64,000 nt of DNA, taken from contig JASANE010028610.1 in the NCBI GenBank assembly GCA_030248225.1, positions 44,494 through 108,493 on the forward strand, in the 5' to 3' direction. This DNA is from Trileptium ribeirensis (Eukaryota; Nematoda; Enoplea; Enoplida; Thoracostomopsidae). The position numbers and the translations under genes were made by a program. Positions within the stretch are counted from its first letter, which is position 1, and every line of letters begins with the position of its first letter. Positions 1 through 13,400 of the stretch are shown one piece after another. The notes under the pieces are model-generated. The model saw nothing but the letters and a program-made list of their open reading frames with translations. It searched no databases and had not been told where the DNA came from.

Positions 1-1089
1 TAAAGCTATCGTGACAGAATGGTATGTCATTAGTTGACTATTATGTCTCGTGTAAGACAGAAGCTGAAAACAAAACCTATAGTTGCCGTTTGAAAACAGC
101 TTTATTAAAACAAATTACAGTCAAGTACGATAACACAACTGTCTTAATACTGCTCAGTATGCATCCTTATATAGTTATGAATGCATCATTATTTCATCGT
201 ATGTAGGCGTGTTCTTTAGCTACGATTGCGTTAGAATAAAAAGTGGGGTAATTTGCATTAGATTAAATAGATGCAAATCGAGTGGATCTTCTCCTTTGCG
301 TCAGCATCATAACATGACTATATGATCTATAACCGTTTATATATAAACACAGGCACTGTGAATTTTGGTCGCAAATATAGCACAATCTTCTGTGGATGTA
401 TTTATACTGTATTGTTAGACTTTTGAGGGAATCAAAATAACCAGCAAAGTTCTAGGCATGTAATTATGTTATTTCTCACTCGTATATATTTCATATGTAA
501 AGCGATTTATTGTATAATTAAATGCACATTTTAATATGTTGGTCAGCAATGTGATACGCTTGTGATGTTCCTATGATATTTCGTTTTGTGTTCTTTCAGC
601 CGTAAACTGCAGAGATGATGCTTTGGAGCTTCGCTCGGTTTTAAACCTAAATTTTGCTAAAGATTTTAAGGAGTTATGCTTAGCGCTCGAATTTTGTACC
701 ATTTGATGAAAATATAGCCGAACAATTCTCGTGAAAGCACTAGCATATATGTAATATAATCGTATATTAATAGAATATCGAGATTTGTGCTTTTGGAAAA
801 TTATCCTGGTTAAGGTGGTTGATGGTATATATATCACCTTTTTCACAACCTGCCGATTGGAAGCAATCAAGAGAAAGAGCATTCGAGACGTAGGGACGAG
901 CTGTCAAGTACGACATGCAGTCCGCTTTCGGTGACATTCCATGGCTTAGATGGTCTCGCGGTGCGTTCACTACGATGGCGTTCTTGGCTGCCGATCGTTG
1001 TGACGAATGGACGAGCCGAGCTCAGACGGTGATGGCACCTGTATATATCTATATAGTTACCGGACCCTCGGTTGAAGGGCGCCTCCATG
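1..1089. other. Intergenic, no gene recognised
   Basis: AT-rich DNA downstream of the CCDC40 stop codon. Short open frames here have no recognisable domain or codon bias. The part from about 870 to 1089 is richer in GC and may be the degraded 3' tail of the adjacent LINE relic, but nothing in it proves that. Confidence 0.5.
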
Positions 1090-2700
1090 TTCAGCATATT
1101 CTACATGTCTTCCGTTCGCTTGCGGCCGTTGTGACGACGTTGATAGCGTTATTCCAGTGCCGGTAGGAGACGTTGTGGAAATGCTGTTCGCAGTCGTTTA
1201 GAACTGCCGCATCCATCTCACCTGTGCACGACCTCTGGGGCGAGACCACGTTGTCCGTATGGTGGCTTGGATCTGGCAAAGAGACCTCAGGCCGCTTAAT
1301 ACCGATCTTGCTTTGGCTATCCGGCGATCAATTTTATTCTCGGTAGCACCTGTGCCGATGACCGTGTTGCTTAGATAGCAAAATTTTGCCACACTCTGCA
1401 GCGTCGCACCGTTGATAGAGATCTCCGTTTTATAGTCGATGCAGCATGACATGCCCTTTATCTTTGCACTGCTGATGAGCAAGCCTATTCGTTTGCTGTC
1501 GCTGTTTATTCGGTCCCTCATTAATGCATGAGTAAACTTAAGCTGCGCCCCTTACCATCCTCTTTTGTCAAAAACAATTGCCATTCAATTGTTAACTGAA
1601 CACGTTTCATTTTTGCATTCAAGAACAGAAACTAGTCCGTTTCATATTTCATACATTATAATTTGAAAATCTTTGCGAACACAATGGTGTTAAAGTGCAG
1701 GGGCCGAATTGCACTCGATAATGGCGTTATGGAACTGAAAAATGTCGAAATCGGATACGGCTATTGAAATCCGAGTTTTGTTCTGTAACAACGTTTTGTG
1801 TCGTTGGGGGCGCACCTTAAGTTTACTCTTGCATAACTGCATTTGTTTATAACTGTTTGCGACTAGAGTGATACCGTCTGCGTAGTCGGCGTCGGTAAAT
1901 CGCGCTCCTGATTTGTGATATACACCGCCATCATCTGGTTTGAGCCCCGTTCGAATTACACAGTCCACTATGAAATTTAGCAGGGTGGGCGAAAGGATTG
2001 AGCACTGCCGAACATACGCACGTCAGATAGCTCCGATGTATGGTTGCCCGCGCGTATTGTGAGAAAGGCGGCTCTAATAGAATCTTGTTAATTCTGACGA
2101 GTTTTTGAAGAACACCATCCGTTTCCGTAATCTTGTAGAGTAATGATTAGCTACATCGGGTCTCGGAATCATGCAATGTTTCAAGGAGAAGGCAAACTAT
2201 CTGATCTACAGTACTTTGTCGGACAAGTTGGAATCCGTATTGCTTCTCCCGGGTGTATCCCTCGCGATGCTGTTCTGACCGTTTCGCTATTATGGCCTCC
2301 ATGGTTTTGAAGGCAATATTTAGGAGCGAGATGTCTCTATAGTTTGAGCAGCGAGATTTATCGCTCTTCTCATGGAAAGGTACTAGCATAGCATAGCAGT
2401 GCACCAGTAGTTCCGAATCGTTTCATGGACCCATATGTTTTTTTCAGCAGTTTTCTAAATAAAGCGACATGTCGGTCTTAAGAACCGTGTAGCATTCAGG
2501 GGCCAGAGCATCCTCTCCGGCAAGCGTGCCCTGTTTCGAAAGCTTTTGACAGCCCTACTGATCTCCTCGAATGTGGGAGGAAGTTTGCAGATCGAAGTGC
2601 TCCTGCCGCGCCTGAGCAGCGTCGATTTCGATGTCAAAGGCAGACCAGATGCATCGCATATCATGCCCGTTGCTCATTATCACGAATCTGCGAAATAGCT
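1090..2700 (-). pseudogene. Non-LTR retrotransposon (LINE) reverse transcriptase relic
   Basis: Minus-strand remains of a LINE ORF2. Read from high to low coordinate there are four broken frames in family order. About 2660-2455 (PPTFEEISRAVKSFRN) is the region before the RT palm. 2404-2147 (CSNYRDISLLNIAFKTMEAI, then YTREKQYGF) matches RT motifs 1-3. 1968-1690 contains ADYADGITLVANSYKQMQ, the catalytic YADD box with the second Asp changed to Gly. 1521-1198 carries the thumb-like INGATLQSVAKFCYLSNTV and an RPRGRAQVRWM tail. Frames are separated by stops and shifts, and no endonuclease domain or poly-A tail was found. It is a dead, 5'-truncated copy of an RTE/CR1-like type; the clade is not certain. 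Confidence 0.85.
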
Positions 2701-5436
2701 TTTAACATATCCAGGCGCGGACCCAGACGATCCACGTTCAATCCGTCGCTGCGGTAAAAGTTTGTTTAACATTATACGAGATGCACATTAATTCATGCGG
2801 AAAAGTTGTAATTTGTGCTTACCGGTCGTCTAAACGAGTGCTTGACTTGTCTAAGAATTTCTAACCCTGTTCGCGAGTATATGCTCAACCTAACCTAACA
2901 ATAAGCACCGTAGTAGCTAATTAGATCCATCGGATCCTTTGAGATTTTTATGATGTTCATCTTAGGTATCTCGGTTTTCTTCGAAGTTTTTTTGTAAAAG
3001 TGATAGTAATTAATGTTATAAAACGGATATTAGAGGTTTGGTCAGGCATGTGAATTCTCGTGTTACCGAAATACGCTACTTTACTGATTTCGATCATGAC
3101 CTAGGCATATAACTAAAATTGCGTATATAGGTATTTTCTAAAATTATTCGCAGTATCAGTTTATAAAATTTTATATTAAAGTGGTTTTTGTTCAGCGGCA
3201 GTTTATTGTGATACACATGACTTGTATACGCGATTGTGGCGCTATTAACTAAATAAAGTATCTATAAAAATAATTTCGTGTACATTTTGTGGATATAAAA
3301 TTTTCATCGCGTCACATAAAATGGAGCAGTGGTCTAAGTGACATAGTTTTATAAATTACCCAGTCTTTTTACCTATGCTTATTATTTTCTTTATTTTGCA
3401 GTAAACGAACTTTAAGAATGGAGTGTTTACTTTATTTGTTAATGTTCTCTTTAACAAGAAAATAGTAAACGTATTAGAAATCTTTAAGTACCGATCTGGG
3501 TTTCGAATCTGGTTATTACTCACTTGTGATACACAGGCTATGCCTGAAGAACTGGTCAGTAAATGTTAAATTTCAGTATTTATATTGGAAGGCTGCATTA
3601 ATCAACGAATAAGATATGAAAAAAGAAATCGGGTTTACTTGATCACGTCTAGCGCCACCTGTCGCAAACTGAAATGCTCCCAATCTTGTACATTAGTAAA
3701 GCCACCTGCCATGCTCTGTTGACACTATGTGCAAAACTTTGTTAGAGCACAAAATAGTAATTGCAGTAACTAATTCCAAATTTAAAAAGTTTCGTTCGCG
3801 AAGCACAACGACTGAGGAATTTCTGCTAGCTAACACAATGCACTTATATGCTGTTTGGCCACAATTTCGTTTCACAACGCGCAACGTATCAACTCGCATT
3901 CCGCTTTTTGCGTTTAGCCAGAACATGTTTTATTAATGAAAGTACGTGTAGTTTGCAAATGTTAAATGTGGTGTGTACTTTTGAAACACTAAACGGGAAT
4001 ATTTTCGTTCTGTAACAAAATAAAAATGTTCTACGTTTTGTGATGTTTTGACAGATGGTTGGTACACAGAACAAGCGATCGTCAACCGCCAGTGACATTG
4101 CCATTTTTATACAAATACAAATTGAAATACAAATTGTGGTTCAGCGAAAACATTTTTGGACGAATTTTACAGCAGGCCTGGAGCAAAAGAACATTTCACT
4201 GTAACATAATTTTCACTATATATACACATTTCACTGTGTTTTGGAATTTATTGTTCGGTTCCTTAACGTTATTTGCGAAGCGTCAACAATAGCTGGCGTT
4301 TATATAATTTTGCAGTATATAGCGAATTCAGTTTGTACTGTACAGCGCCTTTTAAATTGAATTCGAGTGTTCGCTCGCGGTGGAACGAGAATTTTCAATT
4401 GTCTCTGGAAGGGGGGTTGAGGAGGTCCTGTCTGTCGCACCTGGATCTCGATAACGGTTGGGCGGATTTTGATGCAACATAGCTCATTCGAACCGCAATG
4501 GTCGATTTAGGTGTACTGACGGAGCCTGATTTTTTTCTTCCCGTGGGCAAAGTTATGGGGGCAAAATGACGTCATTTTCGCCCATTTTTCAGGCACCACC
4601 TCCAGTTTTTTTCGACTTTTCTCAATAAGTAAACGAGGTATCCGCAAACTAATAGGCCTATTCCATGCAGCTTTACCGGGGCTTTCCAATGATATATAAA
4701 AAGTTTTTCAACTGCTTCTCAATCTGGAGTCTATAAGCTTATAGTTGGCGCCAAATTTCATATTTGGTGAAAAGTGGGAAATGCTCCTAAATGTGTGCTT
4801 ATTGTTGGTTTTAGTGTCGGATATGGTGTTTTCTGGGCCAACAAGCTGATTGCGAGTGTCAAAAGTATTGTGTGGCAAATATTTTTCACACTTCTGCTTC
4901 ATACTTGGTATTAAAAACGAGATTTTTCTCAAGTGTCGGTTTGAATTCTTTAACGTTCTTTTCACGGTCAATTTAGGGTTTTATTGAATTATTAAATTGT
5001 TAGTTCATTGTTTTTGTACTGGTTGTATGATGTTTTGTCTGCTGCATACGTTGGCTATCAAAAGAGAAGGGCGTAACTATGACTCATCACTCACGGTTTA
5101 TATAATGCTGCACCTGCGTACTGTGTGTAGGCTTTGTTTGTGTGTGCTTTCTACAACAGACTTCGGGGGATTGCTCTCACCACTCGAATTCTGGCAATTC
5201 TCGCAAGCGAGCTTCACTAGTATAAATTGCGCGTTGTCGAACACATGTAGGTATTAAAGATTGACTTAAATTTCACCAGGAGATTAATATAGCTGAAAAA
5301 ATTGACGTCTGGTTCTTGAACTGTGTGGGCATGTATTAGCACTCTTAATGTGAGTTGGTTGCTTGTTAATTAGGGCGTTCTTCACGGTTTTTATTGTTTC
5401 TCATTTTCACATCTTTTCATTTAAATTACTTAATAT
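2701..5436. other. Intergenic, no gene recognised
   Basis: No convincing coding sequence. Roughly 4380-4700 has a higher-GC, repeat-like texture, including a tract with ATGACGTCAT near 4566, and may be an unrecognised interspersed repeat. The rest is AT-rich with short random frames. Confidence 0.4.
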
Positions 5437-6471
5437 CAGGGATGGGCATCGGAAAACACCAACGGAAGAAATGACTATAGAAAATTCGCTTTTTCTTCCC
5501 CCCCCCCCGGAAAACTCAGGATTTTGGAGTCGAAAATAGTTGGAAAACCGTTATGCAACAAAATTTACGGCCGTGAGCATTATTTACACCCGTTTAAACA
5601 GCCTTTACATTTTATGCGTATGATTTATATGGTAGAAATGGTATAACTATATCTTCCAAGCATCGACTAAATTTATAATCTTAGAATAAGTATAGGTTGC
5701 ATTCTCCACCGTATCAAAAACTTTTGCCCGATGGTAAATTTAAATTAAATAGGCGCGGTACTGAATAGAACCATGGGACTTGTAATGTTCATATAAAAGC
5801 GGTAAGCTTGGCGGACACAGGCCAGGCACACATGACGACAGGAGGATATGTGGCGGGGGTTGTTTACCCATAGAGTCAGCTCCCTAAAAATAAATACGGC
5901 CTTTATTTCAGTAGCCGATGGTAATATACTGACAGACCTCAATATTAACCAACCAGAAAGTTTATATTTACGGTCCAATTACGGTCCATTGGCATTTAAC
6001 AACAGAATTCCACCTCAGGTTCTCTCTCCACCGGCACGAGCTTTATATCAATATTTAATAGATGAAGACGTGAGAGATGCTTTGCAGTATATACTAGCAG
6101 CGTTTTAATATATTGCGCAAATACCAAGCTGGAAAATATGAATTTGCTGTTGCCTATGAAGTTCTTTCGCAATTAATTCGAACCAAATAGTTATAAGTAC
6201 TCCTCCTCCTATCGATATAACCACTGATTTTGACATAACCCTGCCCCTAGGAAATATTCAAGCGCCGCTGCACTTTGCGGTTGCAAATTCTATGTGACAA
6301 CGTTGCTGTTTTCGACCTTTTTCAACAATTAAAGCATTAATAATCAACAAGATTCCAGTTCGCATAAAACTGTGTTTCCTGCTATTTTTCCCCGAACAGT
6401 AAAGCTTAGACTTTTTTCCGGAAAAACGGTTTTTTCCGCTCCGACTATTTTTCAGGCAAAAGCCAACCCTG
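5437..6471. mobile_element. hAT-type DNA transposon, non-autonomous or decayed
   Basis: The left end reads CAGGGATGGGCATCGGAAAA and the right end, on the other strand, CAGGGTTGGCTTTTGCC. CAGGG...CCCTG termini are typical of hAT elements. The 8 bases outside each end are CTTAATAT (5429-5436) and CTAAATAT (6472-6479), one mismatch apart, as expected for an aged 8-bp hAT target duplication. The inner termini are also related: both are rich in GGAAAA tracts, near 5451-5550 and 6390-6450. No hAT transposase or hATC dimerisation motif is present. The interior carries a coding-like segment described separately. Confidence 0.7.
5848..6108 (+). pseudogene. Unidentified coding-like segment inside the hAT element
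   Basis: An open frame of 86 codons ending in TAA. The part from about 5890 has balanced protein-like composition (for example NINQPESLYLRSNYGPLAFN and RIPPQVLSPPARALYQYL), unlike the low-complexity frames elsewhere. A second coding-like patch in another frame follows at about 6185-6290, which suggests one longer protein sequence broken by frameshifts. It does not resemble hAT transposase and I do not recognise the family. It could be captured host or foreign sequence carried by the element. The ATG at 5848 is not a trusted start. Confidence 0.35.
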
Positions 6472-6897
6472 CTAAATATATAAGCTGTGGTTAGCGCTTT
6501 TGCGCTGTATAGATATATATACATGTACAGGCTTCTTAGGCAGCATTGATAGGGCATATATATGTTTAGAAATCAACTAACACTATTCTGTCGAAATTAT
6601 AGTCTATGCTGGACCTTTGTGTGTCGCAGTCCTCCCGTACATAAGTGTGGAAATTATGATAAGCAAAGGACGTGGTGGACAAATGATTGCAATACAATAT
6701 TGGCTAACGACCTAGCTGAAGGTTCGAAACTCATTGTTTATCAACAGGAATAAATACTGTAAATAAAGCGCACTGCGTTACGCAGAGGTAACACGTGGCC
6801 ACTTATTTGTTTTAGTATTCAACCAAAGTAGTTACCGCTGTATTATCAGTGCAAGGTAAAGTTTACCGTTGTATTTTATATCATTAATCAAACTGTT

Positions 6898-7092
6898 GGC
6901 CAGGCAACCCTGAAGGGCCAAAGTGTACTGCATACCATGCCGTTCTCGATATACTAAGCCTTAATCTAAGCGTAGGTCCTTATATGACCAGTAATCCTAA
7001 GTCGGGGGCTTCTGCCCGCCGAACGCCTCGCTTTAAACTGCTCTTTTTCTAACGATATAAAATGTTTCCACTCAAGATTACCTGGGCCAAAC
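6898..7092. repeat. Interspersed repeat family A, copy 1
   Basis: Shares an ordered set of blocks with three other places in the window: CCCTGAAGGGC, a CATGCCGTTCTCGATATACTAAGCC block, AAGTCGGGGGCT...GCCGAACGCC, then CTGCTCTTTTTCTAACG. The copies are about 15868-16083, 18455-18640 and 29830-30025. The 15868-16083 copy is the core of a complete foldback MITE, so this copy is probably a decayed relative of that element. Confidence 0.65.
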
Positions 7093-7224
7093 TGTCAGTG
7101 TCTAAATATATATACGGTGAAATTGCAAAAACTCAACGTAACTACCGAGGTGAAACAGAATCGCATAGGCTAAGAACAGTCTCGACATTTCGATCAATAT
7201 TATAGCACTGCCGTTTTGGAATTA

Positions 7225-7467
7225 TCAGTAGGCTTGTAACAAATATTCGATGCGTCGCAGTGCTGGTTCAGCGGCTGGCAGTGTTTCTCGAAGCGATTCC
7301 GTAATACTTTTCAAATCCATTTGTCGTTTTCGTTCGCGTACCAATCCAATTTCAAGATCTTTGTCAGACAGGGCACCGCTTGTTCGTCCACTTGATTTCT
7401 CATCAAAGTTCGAAGGTGATTTTGATGTTTTATGTTTTTCTCCCAGAGCATTCAACAGATTTTGATT
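7225..7467 (-). CDS. CCDC40: CCDC40 coding exon 22 (terminal)
   Basis: Residues 944-1023 and the TGA stop. A polar Ser/Lys-rich stretch is followed by LVRERKRQMDLKSITESLRE and ends AEPALRRIEYLLQAY, matching the family's C-terminal segment. Acceptor aaatttcag in phase 0. No strong AATAAA was seen in the few hundred bases downstream, so the poly-A site is undetermined. Confidence 0.9.
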   Translation of the reverse strand, partial: NQNLLNALGEKHKTSKSPSNFDEKSSGRTSGALSDKDLEIGLVRERKRQMDLKSITESLRETLPAAEPALRRIEYLLQAY

Positions 7468-10400
7468 CTGAAATTTGTGACAGTTATAATCCGTCGGTCT
7501 ATTGCTAGAAACAGCACATTTTGGCTAGTTAGTTGATTTTATAAATTTGGAGATTGTCTTGGAAGGATGGAAGCACAGTTATAGTTGGGTGTCCTACAAG
7601 CATTTCCTAAATCATAATTCTCCCTTTTTTGGAAGTACGCTAAAATAAAATTAGTATCTCTAGTCCATTCATAATTATACTCTTAGCCATCGTGCATATT
7701 TGAAGTATATATTTTACAGAGATGTGTTGCAGGGAATTTTAACACAAATTTTATTAAAATGTGTATTTCGCTTTTCTATGTTCCATGAAAAGCAGGTAAA
7801 TTTATCGAAATTGATAAGTGAATTGGGGTGGTATTGTAGAAAATGTATTAAATTGAAAAGACAACAATAGAAACAATGGCCGATTGTTTCATAAAATTTA
7901 CTTATATATACGCCGACTAGTCAACGTATAATATCTGTCATGCCTTTCATATTGTAAATGATAACCTTCGAAGTATTTTTGCTCCATCGAAGCGTGTCTA
8001 TTTCATGCTTCCATGAAAAGCAGGTAAATTTATCGAAATTGATAAGTGAATTGGGGTGGGAGTAGGTATTGTAGGAAATGTATTAAATTGAAAAGATACC
8101 AATAGAAACAATGGCCGATTGTTTCATAAAATTTACTTATATATACGCCGACTAGTCAACGTATAATATCTGTCATGCCTTTCATATTGTAAATGATAAC
8201 CTTCGAAGTATTTTTGCTCCATCGAAGCGTGTCTATTTCATGCTTCCATGAAAAGCAGGTAAATTTATCGAAATTGATAAGTGAATTGGGGTGGGAGTAG
8301 GTATTGTAGGAAATGTATTAAATTGAAAAGATACCAATAGAAACAATGGCCGATTGTTTCATAAAATTTACTTATATATAAGCCGACTCGTCAACGTATA
8401 AGATCTGTCCTGCCTTTCATATTGTAAATGATAACCTTCGAAGTATTTTTGCTCCATCGAAGCGTGTCTATTTCATGCTTCCATGAAAAGCAGGTAAATT
8501 TATCGAAATTGATAAGTGAATTGGGGTGGGAGTAGGTATTGTAGGAAATGTATTAAATTGAAAAGATACCAATAGAAACAATGGCCGATTGTTTCATAAA
8601 ATTTACTGGCATAAGTCTAATATCGGGGCCCAAGAAATGAAAAAAATTTTTTGCTCCGATTTGCCTAAAATTTTGCATACGGGGGTTTTCCAGTATGGGG
8701 AATTCATTTTTGACACTTTTAGCGAAAAAAAATTTTTTGACCAAAAAAATTTTTTTTGACCCAAAAAATTTTGAAAAAAATTTTTTTTGCCGAAATTCAC
8801 CCAAAACCATTTTTTGATGCCAACAGAAAAATCAACATATTCAACTTACTTTTTGGATTTGATGCAGTGCAGCTTGGTGAGCGCAACTAAGCAGCATCTC
8901 TTAAATTTCGTCGAGAGTCTTTATTTTTTCTCACGCTTGCTATCTGGCTTTGTAATTGTTGCCTCGTCTTCTCACATTTTCGTTTACTTTTTCTCACGCT
9001 AGCTAATTTTGTAACACTTTCATCGTTTACCGCCTGCTTAGTTTTTGTTTGGATCCGAATGCTTTTTGGAAATGGATGTTTTTGAGATAACAGAACAGCT
9101 AAGGGACGAACGAGCTGCCGTTGCATTTTTGCAGCGGCATAACATCATACACACTCAAGTAGAGTGTCCGGTTTGTGCACGTGAAATGACCATGACACGG
9201 GATGCCTGTGTGGCTGGTTTCAAGTGGCGTTGCCCCCCAAAAGCATGCCAAGCAAAGTATTTTGACCAACAGTTACTTCGCAACCACCAGATTGCCGCCA
9301 AAGAAGGTCGTCATGCTGATCTACTTCTGGGCCGCGGAGGTCAAATACAAGCAGATTGAATTCCTCGTAAACGTGGCGCACAATACGGTTATTGATTACA
9401 TGCAGTACCTCCGTGATATCTGTAGCTGGAAGCTTTTGCAAGATCCAGTTCGCCTTGGCGGTCCCGGGGCTGTCTGCCAAATAGACGAGAGCGTCATGGT
9501 CAAACGGAAATACAACCGCGGCAGACTGCGGCGTGAACGATGGGTCTTCGGCATATATGATGTCCTTGTAAAGGAGGGCTATTTGTGCTTTTGTCGACGA
9601 CCGTTCTGCAGCAACCCTGCTACCGATTGTCCAACGAGTCATCGCGCCGGGCTCTACGGTGCACTCAGATGAGTGGCGCGCTTATAATGGTCTCAACGGT
9701 TTGGGGTACTTCCACGAAACCGTTAACCATTCGCACCACTTTGTTGATCCGCTTACGGGGCCGCATACCAACCATGTTGAATGCATGTGGCGGAACGCAA
9801 AACAGAAATTCAAAGCAATGTACGGCACAACTGACGCGATGGTCCCCAGCCACTTGGATGAATTCATGTGGCGCCAACGCTACGGTCAAACATTTCAACT
9901 TGCATTCCTCAACATGCTGCGTCATATTGCAGAGAGGAATCCCTGCAATTAGCTAAGACAGCCAGCAACGCAGCGCCCAGTGGGTGGTAGGACGGGGTAT
10001 GGGGCGGAAACTCCGCCAAGCAAAGATTTGCTTGACTGTCCCCAAGCCAGCAAAAGGAGGAGGGACGCCCGAATTCCAGCTCTATGTTCGCAAAGTGTAT
10101 TATGAAGAAGGACTCTCGACGAAATTTAAGAGATGCTGCTTAGTTGCGCTTCACCAAGCTGCACTGCGTGAAGTCCAAAAAGTAAGTTGAATATGTTGAT
10201 TTTTCTTGTTGGCATCAAAAAATGGTTTTGGGTGAATTTCGGCAAAAAAAATTTTTTTTCAAAATTTTTTTGGGTCAAAAAAAATTTTTTTTTGGTCAAA
10301 AAATTTTTTTTTCGCTAAAAGTGTCAAAAATGAATTCCCCATACTGGAAAACCCCCGTATGCAAAATTTTAGGCAAATCGGAGCAAAAAATTTTTTTCAT

Positions 10401-13400
10401 TTATTGGGCCCCGATATTAGACTTATGCCAATTTACTTATATATACGCCGACTAGTCAACGTATAATATCTGTCATACCTTTCATATTGTAAATGATGTC
10501 CTTCGAAGTATTTTTGCACCATCGAAGCATGTGTATTTATTAGAATTTGTTAGGTATATTTATTCGCTTTCGTGGAATCAATAATTCAAAGCATATAGCG
10601 ACCACCTATATAGGACTGGACACTATACATAAATATAAAGATAAAATTTACCATAAACTTCTGAGCTTCAAGTTCCAATATGTTTCGATCTAGATCATCA
10701 TCTTGTTGATTTATATCCCAAAGTTCCATCCTGTTATCTTCAAGAGAAGCTTGTAGTTCATTAAGCTGATTTCTAGCTTGCTCAATTTCCAAGTCACTTG
10801 ACATAAGATCCTATAAAACCACGTATATATATATGTCGCCACAACTTTTTAATTATCGGATTTTGTCACAATCTGCTACGGCTCTAAAGCCACGCTTTTC
10901 ATGCCGTGATTAGCCAGCGATTTTTTGGGCTGAGCCAGATCCTACAAATGTATTTAGCTAATAGTAAAGCGAGGCTAATAAATTTCCACAAGGACCGGAA
11001 TCTGGTCTAAAAGCCGGAAATATATGACGACAATGCAAAATCACGAAAAAATGGAATTGGTGATATTTATGGTCGTATATTCGTAAAACATCCTTTCAAT
11101 TACAATAGCATAATTTTCATTTATAAGAGACCGTGTTTTACATACCTACTAGGTTGGCTAGTAAAGACGCTTAAACAAAAATTTTGAAAATAGCTATATT
11201 TACGTATTTATATTACCTGCATTTATGCGTCTTGCGTTAATTACTACTAATATTGCCTTTTTTGGGCCCAGAGCGATATATTTTGCCTGTAACAATCTGC
11301 TAAATCGAATGTAATAAATATTTTTTCAGTAATTCATCCCGGCTACGAAACCCTGAGATAACCACCCCAGCTCGTACAAACATACTAGCATAGCATAGCT
11401 ATTTATTTTATTTATATATGAAGGGCCGAATGTGGCTGTGCCTTTTTATCACGAACCAAAAACCACGTGACAGAATCCGGCCCTAGGTCACACATCTTAA
11501 GATAAATGATGCATTAATATATACGTCGCTTATTTTCGGTTAATCTGTCTAAAAACTTTCGCAGTCTTTTGTTTTTACTTGAAAGTGTATTACTCGTTCA
11601 TGTGTATATATCATGCATGTGAATATATATCATGCATGATTGTTTAAACCATAGGTGTTATTCCCTAAAGGCCGGACCCACTCCCCAAGTCATATTTTGC
11701 TGTCCTTCTTAATGAAAAAGTTAAATTTGGGGCATAATTAAAGAAAATGAAAGTGCTCCTCTGTGGAAAGGGAGATCTACCCATCCACCAGAGTACCGTC
11801 AACCCTCATCCTTTAAGCCGATTGACCTTCGACAGCTATGGTTTATACTTGTACATGCATGGGCCAATGTACTGTCTTGAAGTATGATATTGTCAAATAT
11901 CAAGTAGCTTCTTATAGCTTTGTTTGTTCTACTTAAGTGATTTAGCGTAATTATGCTTAAATGTTAGCATTAATAAGTTTATTATTAAGCATAACATTTA
12001 CAATAAGCAGTGTTGGACAACGGCCGGTGACGGCTTGCCGTTAAATTTTCCAGCAGGGCTGGCTGTCAGCTAACAGCCGTCCGACGACCTAAATAGCTGG
12101 GCGACGGCTAGAGTGCTAGGAAACTTGTCTTACTACGATATTATTATTTTAATATTAAATACTTTTTCAGAATTTGTTCAAAAATCAGTTTATACCCTTT
12201 AAACCTTTCACAAGGTACTATAGCAAATGACGAATCTTGCGCGTAGGCTAGGCTGACGATTATAGCAAGACTGTACTATATTCTGGGCGACGGCCGGCCT
12301 TGAAGTCTATCATAACACATTGACACATATTAGTTGAATCATAAACATACAAAACAATAAAAATATGTAACCTTATTAAACATTATTTATTTATTATTTG
12401 CTGATACTTTCCGAAATTATGTATTGTGAATATTCATGAAATTATCCGACCATGAAATTTGACGTGACGCGCATTTGGGCACATCGCACATTGGGATCCT
12501 CTACTATAACTATTCTTATTTTAAGCATAAAGATTATTCGTCTTGGGCAATGGCCGTTAAACGGTCCGCCGACAGCCAGCGCCCGACCGTTGACAATTTT
12601 CCGGCGGCCTCAAATCCGTCGGTAGGCCATTAACATTTTACTGTAACTGAGATTTGCCAAAGTCGTTGGTAAAGCAGTTCTGGTCAATCGGTCGGCCGGC
12701 TGTAGTCTATACGTTTATATATATTATGTGTTTAAATATGACAAGATTTTATTAGCTCGGTATAAAATTATAACATGTTGGTTATAGAGGATTATGCATC
12801 AAACAGTTCCGGTAGTGTGGTTTATAATTAACTTGTTATACAGTAGTACAGATTTTGCAAAACGTAATCTACAGAACTTTGCATTGAAGTAGTTTGAGGC
12901 AACATGAACTTTGGAGAACTTGGTTAAAATTGTAACTAGGACAATTTTGTGGAGATTTGGTACTATTAACTTTCAAATATTGAAAGTTCTCACAGCAATC
13001 GATTGCGAAGCTAGATCATTGAGATATGAGAAAAGGAAATTACTTGTCTGGAAATCAAAAGAAGCTAACATCTTCACATACATTGTGGAACACTAACTGC
13101 AATTAATCACATGCCACTGTTCACCCACACTACGTGAATACATAAATGAAGAACAAAACAATCCACCCACCACCCAGCCCACAATTGGGCTGACTTAAAA
13201 TATTTTGGCTGCTCACGCGTTATGAACTCAGTCATATTCAGTTTGATTCTCAGAAATGCACATGTCTATTGAGCACAGTGATTGTATTTAAATTTTCGCC
13301 CTCCAAGCCTCCAATGGAATAATATATGCCTAGGTGTGGCTAACATTAATGATCTACTTGGGATATCCGCGTCCCCTTTCTGCTGAGCTATATCCGCCAT

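Larger units (their letters stand above)
7781..10537. repeat. 235-bp tandem array, interrupted by Merlin
   Basis: Four tandem units begin with TTCCATGAAAAGCAGGTAAA at 7781, 8009, 8244 and 8479 (periods 228, 235 and 235 bp). The fourth is split by the Merlin insertion at 8607 and resumes at about 10438 with the expected CGCCGACTAGTCAACGTATA segment. The units are almost identical, apart from a short gap in the first unit, which suggests recent expansion. Confidence 0.93.

Noticed and set aside
2888..2900. CCTAACCTAAC resembling telomeric repeat
   Set aside because: Only two units; no array.
8553..8810. Open frames in the Merlin terminal repeats (also at 10222, 34840 and 35947), Phe/Lys-rich
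   Set aside because: They arise from A/T homopolymers inside the inverted repeats, occur in two frames and both orientations, and have no domain.
9220..9642. 140-codon minus-strand frame in Merlin
   Set aside because: Antisense shadow of the transposase catalytic core.
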